A stretch of DNA of 64,000 bases, taken from Thermaceae bacterium. GTDB taxonomy: Bacteria; Deinococcota; Deinococci; Deinococcales; Marinithermaceae. The stretch lies in contig JAMOUW010000059.1 in assembly GCA_027067955.1 (NCBI GenBank), positions 53,532 to 117,531 on the forward strand, read 5' to 3'. Shown one piece after another: positions 48,595-57,618 of this stretch (its first letter is position 1; each line of letters starts with the position of its first letter). The position numbers and the translations under genes were made by a program. Below the pieces are notes generated by a model that worked only from the letters and a program-made list of their open reading frames with translations, searched no databases and was not told where the DNA came from.

Positions 48595-49140
48595 CTACTC
48601 TTCTTCCTCTATCGTCAGACCGGGCGCGGTAACGGTATAGTCCGGATCCTTGCCGCGGTCGATTACCTGCAGGTCCATCTCCAGCACCTTGTTGCCGCCG
48701 CGCACAGCAATATAGTCGCTGAGCTTGAAGGCGCGCTCGCTCAGCCCCGGGTCCGCGTTCTTGCGCATGCAGTAGGCCTTGATGGTGAGCTGCTTGCCCT
48801 CGGGGTTCTCCGAAGCGGGGGTGCCTACAGGCACCATCCAGAATATTACACCGGACTTACCGGGTTCTATCCAGACCCAGTTCTGGCCGTATTCGCGCAT
48901 TACTTCTTTGTCATTCGGCAGACCGGTCTCGCCCCATTCCCAGTCCTCCCCGATGCCCTCCACCACGACCTTCATGCCGTCGTCGCAGCGCTCGCTGTTG
49001 GTGGCTATGACGACAACGCCAAAATGGCCCAGCGACACCACCCCCGGGCAGGCCGTCAGCAGCGCCGCCAGCCCCAGCGCCAGCAGGCCCGCTACGAGGG
49101 TCCTGACCCCGCCGGCAAAGCTCAAGGAAATCTTCTTCAT
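48595..49140 (-). CDS. hypothetical lipoprotein
   Basis: MKKISLSFAGGVRTLVAGLLALGLAALLTAC lipobox; acidic C-terminus. Confidence 0.6.
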   Translation of the reverse strand: MKKISLSFAGGVRTLVAGLLALGLAALLTACPGVVSLGHFGVVVIATNSERCDDGMKVVVEGIGEDWEWGETGLPNDKEVMREYGQNWVWIEPGKSGVIFWMVPVGTPASENPEGKQLTIKAYCMRKNADPGLSERAFKLSDYIAVRGGNKVLEMDLQVIDRGKDPDYTVTAPGLTIEEEE

Positions 49141-49417
49141 CACCTTTCCTCCTTCACAGACCCGCAAGACGACGTCGCGGTTCTGCCGGGGGCGTTAACG
49201 TGATACGAAACCAGATTATCAACCTTGTTCCTGTTTGTAAACCAATGCTCAGGAGGGCCTTGCTGCACGCAGCCGGCCCTGGGTGTAAGTTTATGAGTTG
49301 CGTCGTCGCGACGCTTCCAGAAACGACCCGCTCCCCAGCGGGCGTGGCGTAACGGGAAGATCGTATATATATGTTTCAAAAACGGCGGCTTCCGACCTAT
49401 TGGTGCAGTCAGGTTGA

Positions 49418-50728
<1,311 letters not shown>

Positions 50729-50780
50729 CTACAGAGTATACTCCTATAACAAGGGCCGCTTTGGCCTGCGGGGAGGCGAT

Positions 50781-51167
50781 ATGTGGAAGAACTTATTGTT
50801 ATTGGCGGTCATAGTTGGCGGTGTTTACATATACGGCCTGAACTACGGCCTGGCGCTGGGACTACCGCCGTTCACCCCGGTCTACTACATCAACCACAGT
50901 GCGGAGATCAAATACGGCGTGCGCGTTGCCGGGGGTAGCGACGCCATAAGAATTCGCACCGAGGGCAATTTGAAAAAGGGCCGCATAGTCATGTGGATAA
51001 CCCACAACAACAGAAAAGTCGGCAAGCCCAAGGTGTACAGGGGCACATTCCGGGATAATTATAAAGTTAAAGTAGATTTTGGCCAGTATACAATTCACAT
51101 TAAAACTTATGACGTATCAGGAACGGCGCGGTACGACTGGGTCTCTACGAAGTTCCAGGGCTGGTAG
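50781..51167 (+). CDS. hypothetical membrane-anchored protein
   Basis: MWKNLLLLAVIVGGVYIYGLNYGLALG; GGGGAGG-type RBS just upstream. Confidence 0.55.
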   Translation: MWKNLLLLAVIVGGVYIYGLNYGLALGLPPFTPVYYINHSAEIKYGVRVAGGSDAIRIRTEGNLKKGRIVMWITHNNRKVGKPKVYRGTFRDNYKVKVDFGQYTIHIKTYDVSGTARYDWVSTKFQGW

Positions 51168-51423
51168 GAAAAACCGTCTGGCGCTACCGGCAACGGCCGT
51201 GCCCCCTAGCAAGCCCGGTTTGCGGGATCCAGATGATCCGCAAGCGCCGTCAGAATATTTCGAAAACATAGAGCAGGCGACCGCGCAGGACCCGTCCGCG
51301 CCAGCGAACGGGGAATCCGCAGCGGGGTGATGCGGGAAAAAGCGCGGCTTGCATTGACCCTCTTATGTACGACCGGATGGCCGTGAACGTGAATCCGGCA
51401 CGCTCGTATGCCGCTGCCTGCGC

Positions 51424-51467
51424 AACAAAAGGCCGCCCAAGTCCGCTCCCGGCAACCGGGAGCGGCC
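51424..51467 (-). terminator. terminator downstream of the Rieske gene
   Basis: Minus strand CCGCTCCCGGTTGCCGGGAGCGG...GGCGGCCTTTTGTTG. Confidence 0.6.
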
Positions 51468-51493
51468 CCTGAACCGCCCTGCCCGGTGTTTTT

Positions 51494-52084
51494 CTAGACC
51501 CGCCCTGAACCGCCGCTGGTGCTCAGGCTTTGTAGCGGTCTCAGCGGGGTTTCGTGACCGGTGGCGTATAGCTCGCCAGCTTCCGCCTCGAGACGAATGC
51601 GAGGCAGCGGAAAACGCGGCGGGCCGAAAACAGCCTTACCGGCGCGCAAGGGATCGAAGGCCCCAAAGTGACACTTGCAGCCGAAAAAGGGGTGGTCGGA
51701 ACGATAGTTGTAAAGAACGGCGCCCGCCTCGGTGTTCTTCACGTAATCCACGGTACAGCCCTGATGGGTGCAAATACGCGACCAGGCGGCGTAATGGCGG
51801 CCCTCCGCGGTAAGCCCTCCCGGAACGGGGCCGGGAAGGCGCAGAACAACGGCGGGAAGCTTGCCTACGGCCAGCGGATAGTCAAAATACTTGAATGACC
51901 ATACCTCGTCCAAATCATCTAGCGCGGCTAAACGAACCTGCTCGCCGTCTTCCCACCGTGGCTGGCCGCTGACGTCCGGCTTGAGAAATTGAATCTTGAC
52001 CGTGCGCCAACCAAACCAGCCAAAAAAGGCGGCGGCTATGCCCGAAGGAACAATCCAAACCAGGTCGCGGCGGCTCAGTTTCAC
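51494..52084 (-). CDS. Rieske [2Fe-2S] protein
   Basis: CTHQGCTVDY and CKCHFGAFDP; N-terminal MKLSRRDLVW signal/anchor. Confidence 0.9.
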   Translation of the reverse strand: MKLSRRDLVWIVPSGIAAAFFGWFGWRTVKIQFLKPDVSGQPRWEDGEQVRLAALDDLDEVWSFKYFDYPLAVGKLPAVVLRLPGPVPGGLTAEGRHYAAWSRICTHQGCTVDYVKNTEAGAVLYNYRSDHPFFGCKCHFGAFDPLRAGKAVFGPPRFPLPRIRLEAEAGELYATGHETPLRPLQSLSTSGGSGRV

Positions 52085-52086
52085 GG

Positions 52087-53136
52087 CTACAACCCCTTGA
52101 GGTAATCCAGCAACGCCTGCAACTCGGCATTGCTCATGGAAACTGCGGGCATGCTGCCGGTGCCCGAGTTGACAATCTCGGCGACTGCGCCGTCCACCCG
52201 CAGCACCGGGTTGCCGGCGAGCCGGGGGCCTATTCCCCCTTCAGCATTCTGTCCGTGACAGGCAGCGCATTTGGCACGGTAAACGATTTCTCCACTTGAA
52301 ACCTCACCGGCCCCGGCGCCCGCCGCGATTTCCATCTGGGCCCGGGCGCGCTCTATCAAGGCCCGAACGCGTTCGGCCTCGGGGCCTCCCGCCTCCAGGT
52401 AGCGCTGCCATGCGCCAATCGCCTCTTCAAATCGCCCCAGCATCGAATACGCGTTCCCCAAGAACAGCAACGCTTCGGTATCGGTGGGATCTATACCCAC
52501 CACCACCGACAAAACCTGAGCGGCATCCTCTGGATAGCCCGACATGAAAAAAAGGATACCCATCCGCCGCCAGGCGATCAGGTTCTTGTCGTCCAGGTCG
52601 AGCACCCGCTTGTAACCCTCAGCAGCCGCATTGTAGTCCGCCAGGTCCCAGGCTTCGTTAGCGTAAGCAAGCCAGCTTTCAGCGTCATCCTTGCGTTCGG
52701 CTTCGGCTCTGAGCCGGTTCAGCTTCGCAAGCTTGGCTCGCTCGACATCGCTGGCACCGCCAATCTGCCGGGATGTGGTGATTGTTTCTCCGGGTGCTCG
52801 GGGTAATGTGTAGCGCAACAGAACGGCCCCGGCAACCAGGATGAACGCCACCGCGGCCACGAGCACCGGTAGCCCCGCCCGCCGGGCGGGGGAAACCGCT
52901 GGCTGGGCCCGCAAACCGGCCAGGCGCTTTTCCAACCGCACTATCCGGGCAAGTGTTCGCTTGCGTTCGATCCCTTCGAGCTGCCGCGCCTCTGTTTTCA
53001 AGGCGGATATTTCGGCCTCCAGCTCATCCGGCAACGGATCGGACGGGAACGGCTCGGGAGCACCCCTCAGCGGCCAAACCGTAAAAACCAGCGCTACCAG
53101 CACCACCAGCGCGACGGGAATCCAGATAAAGGTCAT
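52087..53136 (-). CDS. CcmI/CycH-like TPR protein fused to a C-terminal cytochrome c domain
   Basis: N-terminal TM and coiled coil, second TM, TPRs (YNAAAEGYKRVLDLDDKNLIAWRRMGILFF), then YRAKCAACHGQNAEGGIGPRLAGNPVL. Confidence 0.85.
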   Translation of the reverse strand: MTFIWIPVALVVLVALVFTVWPLRGAPEPFPSDPLPDELEAEISALKTEARQLEGIERKRTLARIVRLEKRLAGLRAQPAVSPARRAGLPVLVAAVAFILVAGAVLLRYTLPRAPGETITTSRQIGGASDVERAKLAKLNRLRAEAERKDDAESWLAYANEAWDLADYNAAAEGYKRVLDLDDKNLIAWRRMGILFFMSGYPEDAAQVLSVVVGIDPTDTEALLFLGNAYSMLGRFEEAIGAWQRYLEAGGPEAERVRALIERARAQMEIAAGAGAGEVSSGEIVYRAKCAACHGQNAEGGIGPRLAGNPVLRVDGAVAEIVNSGTGSMPAVSMSNAELQALLDYLKGL

Positions 53137-53600
53137 GGCGCTTCCTCCCGGGCTCCGCTGTCCAGCTCGGACTCGGCGCGGGCCAGCTCCTCGTCGCTTA
53201 CCCCCTCCAGCTCTGCCGCCCGGCGCGCCGCCGCCCTCAGGTAGCTCAAAAGCCCAAAACCGAACAGGGACAGCCCTATTACCGGGGCCATCCATACAAG
53301 CAGGCCCAGACCACGCTTGGGCGGTTCGTAAAGAATCCATTCCGTGTAACGATCAACAAAGTACTGGATTATCTCGTCTTCGCTCTTGCCCGCGGCCAGC
53401 ATTTCGGCAATCTGACGGCGCATCTCTTCGGTGACGCCCGCGCTGGATTCAGCCGCGCTCTCACCACGGCAAACGGGACAGCGCAGCTTCTTGGCGATCT
53501 CGAAAACCTGGGGCGGGAGGTCTGGGGGAGGTTCATTGCCTACCGTTTGCGCCGCAGCCAAGCCCAGGGAAAGCGCCAGGAAAAGGAGCCATTTCTTCAC
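53133..53600 (-). CDS. ccmH: cytochrome c maturation protein CcmH
   Basis: KKLRCPVCRGESAAESSAGVTEEMRRQIAEMLAAGKSEDEIIQYFVDRYTEWILYEPP. Confidence 0.93.
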   Translation of the reverse strand: MKKWLLFLALSLGLAAAQTVGNEPPPDLPPQVFEIAKKLRCPVCRGESAAESSAGVTEEMRRQIAEMLAAGKSEDEIIQYFVDRYTEWILYEPPKRGLGLLVWMAPVIGLSLFGFGLLSYLRAAARRAAELEGVSDEELARAESELDSGAREEAP

Positions 53601-54133
53601 GGCAGCACCTCGCGTATCATCGAATCTAGCTTCCCGGCGTCGATCGAGCCGGCATGCCGACCCAGCACCCGGCCATCAGCCGAAATCGCGAAGGTTTCCG
53701 GAACGCCGTACATCCCGTAGTCGATGCCCACCTTCCCCCGCGGATCATAAACATTGGGAAAAGTGAGGTTGAAACGGGATACGAATTTTTCCGCCTTGTC
53801 TATTTCGTCCTGTGTGTTTACGCCCACGAACATGACCCGGTCCCGGTAACGGCGCCAGGCGGTCTCCAACACCGGGGCCTCCTCATAGCAGGCCGGGTAA
53901 CACCAGCTGGCCCAGAAGTTGAGTATGATTGGTTTCTTTCCCAGAAAGTCGCTCAAATCAAGCCGATCCCCCCAGGACGCCCGCGAAGAAGGCAGGAGTT
54001 CCAAGTCGAAACCCGGAGCGGGCCGCCCCGCAAGCGCCGAAGGAAGCTCGCTGCGCTCGTCCTTGGTTTGCATTCCCCACCACAACAAAGCGCCGATGGC
54101 CAGCGCCAGCAGAACACCAAGAAAAGTCCTCAT
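53597..54133 (-). CDS. ccmG: CcmG/DsbE-like thioredoxin-fold protein (CYPAC motif)
   Basis: ILNFWASWCYPACYEEAPVLE; FVGVNTQDE; YGMYGVPETFAISADGRV. Confidence 0.88.
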   Translation of the reverse strand: MRTFLGVLLALAIGALLWWGMQTKDERSELPSALAGRPAPGFDLELLPSSRASWGDRLDLSDFLGKKPIILNFWASWCYPACYEEAPVLETAWRRYRDRVMFVGVNTQDEIDKAEKFVSRFNLTFPNVYDPRGKVGIDYGMYGVPETFAISADGRVLGRHAGSIDAGKLDSMIREVLP

Positions 54134-56082
54134 ACGCCCACCTCCCCGGCGCCCGCCGACTTGCGCGCCGGTCTGGGGGCGGGCCAAAGGATCATGACGG
54201 TGCCTATCACCATCAGCACCGCAGAAACCCACAACCAGAACACCAGCGGCGTTACGACCAAACGTATCGTCGCCCAGCGGGCATTTTCCCGGTCAAAGGC
54301 CTGGAGTACCAGGTAATAGTCTTTCCCCAGGGTGTAAGCCACCGCCGGCGCGGCGAAGGGCGTACGTGAAGCACGGTAATAATTGAGGCGCGGGTGCAGG
54401 ACCCCCATTCCGCTCAGCTCGACGTCGGCGATTACCGAATAGCGATGGCTTTCCTCGACCGCGCGCAGAGCGTGCACCGTGATCGTAAGCCCCGCCACCT
54501 GCCAGGACTCCCCTATCTCAAGGGTTTTTTGCACATCGAGCCGGTAGCTTTGGCTGAAAGCGATGGCCAGCGCCGCCAGCGCCGCCGAAAAATGCACCAG
54601 GTAACCCCCGTAACGACGCTGCGCACCCACCAGTCCGCCCAGACCGGCCCGCACACCGCCCAGCGCCCGGCTGCGCCGCACGATGGGATTCAAAATCAAC
54701 CAGCCCAGGGCCACCAGGTTGAAGAGGAAGAGGCCCACGGTCAGGCTCACCCACGGGGTCCAGCCGGCGGCAAGGCCCGCAGCGGTACCCAGCACTAGCG
54801 CAATCGTCATCCAAACAACCACCCGCAGCGTTTCGGGATCGGCCCTGCGCCACGGAAGTACCGGCCCCAGAGCCATGAGCACGAGCATGGCGTAACCCAG
54901 AGGCACGAAGAGCTGGTTGAAAAAAGGGGCCCCGACCGACACCTTCGCCCCGTTGAAGGCTTCCACCAGCAGCGGAAAAAGCGTACCCAGGATGACCACG
55001 AAGGCCATGGTTACAAAAACGAGCGCGCCCGCGAGCAGCAGCCCTTCACGACTCCAGAAGCTGACGCTGCCCGCGTCCTGCACTTCAGAGGAAGCGCGTC
55101 CCAGGAGAGCGAATCCCACTGCCAGAATCACGAGCAGGAAACCCAGAAAAATGGGGCCTACGGGACCGCCGGCGAAGGCGTGCACCGATTCGATAACGCC
55201 CGAGCGGGTAAGGAAGGTGCCGAAGACCGTAGCCGCAAAGGCCAGGGTGACGAGAGCGAAGTTCCAGCTGCGGAACATACCGCGGCGCTCCTGCACCATG
55301 GCCGTGTGCAGGAAAGCGGTGGCCAGCAGCCAGGGGATGAAAGAGGCGTTCTCTACCGGGTCCCAGGCCCAGTACCCGCCCCAGCCGAGCACCTCGTAGC
55401 TCCACCAGCCACCCGCAAAGATGGCGGCCGTGAGAAACCCCCAGGCGAAGACAAGCCACCACTTGGTCTCGGCCACCCAGGTCTGGTAGCGGCGGGTGAC
55501 CATGGCGGCTATAGCGTGGGCGAAAGGAACGGAGAGTCCCACAAAACCCAAATACATGAGGATAGGGTGGACGGCCATCATCCAGTGGTTTTGCAGGAGC
55601 GGGTTGGGTCCTGGACCATCGGCGGGCGGATTGGGAACGGGAGTGAAGGGGTTGATGACGAAAAGGACGTTCACGAGGAAGAAGAGCTGGATAACGAAAA
55701 GGGTTCCCAGAGCCACCGGACTGGTCCAGTAGTCACGCATCCGAAGCCCAGCAAGCCAGGTGTAGAGCGTCTGCAGAAGCGCCCAGAGCAGGATCGAACC
55801 CTCGAGCGCCGCCCAGAGGGTGGCAAACTTTACCCAGGTGGGGCTTGCGCTGGTGTGATTGCGCGCGGTGTAGAGAATGGAAAAGTCGTCGGTGAGGAGC
55901 GCCCACTCGAGCGCGCCGAAGGCAACCAGCGTTCCCAGAAAGGCCAGCAGCGCGCTGCGCCTGGCCACTCGCACGTAGCGGGCGTCGCGCAAGCTCCAGG
56001 AAAAGATAACCGCCAGCAAGCCTGCAGCGCTAAAGAAGACCGCCAGCGAAAGCCCTACGTTGCCCAGCGCTCCCGGATTCAC
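54130..56082 (-). CDS. ccmF: heme lyase CcmF
   Basis: WGGYWAWDPVENASFIPWLLATAFLHTAMVQERRG; multi-TM. Confidence 0.95.
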   Translation of the reverse strand: MNPGALGNVGLSLAVFFSAAGLLAVIFSWSLRDARYVRVARRSALLAFLGTLVAFGALEWALLTDDFSILYTARNHTSASPTWVKFATLWAALEGSILLWALLQTLYTWLAGLRMRDYWTSPVALGTLFVIQLFFLVNVLFVINPFTPVPNPPADGPGPNPLLQNHWMMAVHPILMYLGFVGLSVPFAHAIAAMVTRRYQTWVAETKWWLVFAWGFLTAAIFAGGWWSYEVLGWGGYWAWDPVENASFIPWLLATAFLHTAMVQERRGMFRSWNFALVTLAFAATVFGTFLTRSGVIESVHAFAGGPVGPIFLGFLLVILAVGFALLGRASSEVQDAGSVSFWSREGLLLAGALVFVTMAFVVILGTLFPLLVEAFNGAKVSVGAPFFNQLFVPLGYAMLVLMALGPVLPWRRADPETLRVVVWMTIALVLGTAAGLAAGWTPWVSLTVGLFLFNLVALGWLILNPIVRRSRALGGVRAGLGGLVGAQRRYGGYLVHFSAALAALAIAFSQSYRLDVQKTLEIGESWQVAGLTITVHALRAVEESHRYSVIADVELSGMGVLHPRLNYYRASRTPFAAPAVAYTLGKDYYLVLQAFDRENARWATIRLVVTPLVFWLWVSAVLMVIGTVMILWPAPRPARKSAGAGEVGV

Positions 56083-56510
56083 TTGGCCTCCTCTATCAGC
56101 CTGTGAACCTCGTCGGGGGTGTAGCCGCCGGTGGGCGGTGCCTGGTAAGTTTCGGAATGCTTAATGAGGAGGTTCTCGCCCTTAAACACCTTGCCGTCGA
56201 AGCGCCCCTCCACAACCACACCCTGGTTGTCCTTGAAGAGCTCCGGAGGCGTGCCTTCATGCCGAACGGGTATTTCCACCACACCATCGGTGACAACGAA
56301 CTCGAGTTCGAGCGTCCTGGGATCGAAACGGATCGAACCCTCTTTGACCAACCCGCCCAGGCGGATGCGCTTGCCCTCGTAACGGGCGGGGTTCTCAGCG
56401 TATTCGCTGGGAAGCACGTAATATACGAGGCTGTTTCCCAGCCCGCCGAAGGCCAGGTACGCTATCGCCGCGATGATTATCAAAAAACCAATCAGGTACT
56501 TAGTCTTCAC
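56079..56510 (-). CDS. ccmE: heme chaperone CcmE
   Basis: IRLGGLVKEGSIRFDPRTLELEFVVTDG; GVVVEGRFDGKVFKGENLLIKHSETY (HxxxY). Confidence 0.93.
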   Translation of the reverse strand: MKTKYLIGFLIIIAAIAYLAFGGLGNSLVYYVLPSEYAENPARYEGKRIRLGGLVKEGSIRFDPRTLELEFVVTDGVVEIPVRHEGTPPELFKDNQGVVVEGRFDGKVFKGENLLIKHSETYQAPPTGGYTPDEVHRLIEEAK

Positions 56511-56619
56511 GGCCCACCCCCGTAGCCCGCCACAGCAAATAGGCCCCGTAGCCGAAGATCAGCAAGTAGGTAGCGACGTATACTGCGGTAACGAAAACAC
56601 CCAGATCAGCTTTACCCAT
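56500..56619 (-). CDS. ccmD: CcmD-like small membrane protein (39 aa; not in ORF track)
   Basis: MGKADLGVFVTAVYVATYLLIFGYGAYLLWRATGVGRED* between ccmC and ccmE, overlapping both. Confidence 0.75.
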   Translation of the reverse strand: MGKADLGVFVTAVYVATYLLIFGYGAYLLWRATGVGRED

Positions 56620-57304
56620 CCCACTCCTCCCGCTCGGCGAGGCGCGCTGCTATAGCGCCCTTTATGCGCAAGAAGGCGATGTAAAAAAGAGTTGTAGCCA
56701 GCAGATTGACCAGCATCGCCACCAGCATGCTCGCATCCATGTGCGTCTTGCGGTTAATGATGTCTATGGTGGCCGTCTGGTGGATGCTCCGCCACCAGTA
56801 AACCGACATGTAGTTGATGGGAATGTTGACCACCCCCAAAATGGCAGCGGCCGCGGCAGCCTTGGCGCGAAACTCTGGGTCTTCTATGGCGTGCCGGAGC
56901 AGGAAATAGCCCACGTAGAACGCGGTAAGGATGGCACTGGTGGTAAGACGGGGCTCCCAGGTCCAGAACACCCCCCAGGTGGGACGAGCCCACATCATGC
57001 CCCCGAAAAGCGTGAGCAACATAAATACCAGCCCGATTTCGGCGCTGGCCGCCGAAAGGCGATCGTACGCCGGGTTCTGCTTCCAGAGATAGAGTACGGC
57101 GTAGGTCATGGCTACGAAGAACGCCAGGTAGGCGACCCAGGCGGCGGCGACGTGCACGTAAAGGATACGGATCAAATATCCCTGCTGCACGTCTGGCGGA
57201 GCCTTGAACGCCAGGTACTGGCCGGCGGCGAATACCAGCAGGCCAGCGACCAGCAGGGCCCGCGAAGTTGGGTCCAGCTTAGAAGGCTTCTCGGCGTTGT
57301 TCAC
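56612..57304 (-). CDS. ccmC: heme exporter protein CcmC
   Basis: RILYVHVAAAWVAYLAF; WGVFWTWEPRLTTSAILTAFYVGYF; INYMSVYWWRSIHQ. Confidence 0.94.
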   Translation of the reverse strand: MNNAEKPSKLDPTSRALLVAGLLVFAAGQYLAFKAPPDVQQGYLIRILYVHVAAAWVAYLAFFVAMTYAVLYLWKQNPAYDRLSAASAEIGLVFMLLTLFGGMMWARPTWGVFWTWEPRLTTSAILTAFYVGYFLLRHAIEDPEFRAKAAAAAAILGVVNIPINYMSVYWWRSIHQTATIDIINRKTHMDASMLVAMLVNLLATTLFYIAFLRIKGAIAARLAEREEWDG

Positions 57305-57553
57305 GCGTATATTCTCCTTCCCCTTTGGATGAAAACTGCGCAGAGCACCCGCCCTTTCTTGCGCTTCAAACTATCACACCCAGCATAAACCGGTCATGGA
57401 GGCGGATGAGGAACCCGAGAAGCCGGAAAGGGCACCGTACTTCTTGTTGAATATTTGTATTTGGTATATTCATTGACCACGACCAATTACTGCGCAACCT
57501 TCTGGGAATCCAGCAAGGGTCATTTTGGGACAAATAGCCTGATCTAACTTTTT

Positions 57554-57567
57554 ATGATGAGAATCAA
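57554..57567. promoter_or_regulatory. possible FNR/CRP-family operator upstream of the multiheme cytochrome
   Basis: ATGATgagaATCAA, 9 of 10 matches to TTGAT-N4-ATCAA, about 50 bp upstream of the start codon. Confidence 0.35.
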
Positions 57568-57618
57568 GAAACCGTATGGTGTACCGGTTGACGCCGGACG
57601 CAGAAGGGCAGGTTACGT

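Noticed and set aside
49141-49417. tRNA or riboswitch between tyrS and the lipoprotein gene
   Set aside because: Contains short GC hairpins, but no cloverleaf, T-loop or T-box hallmarks were found.
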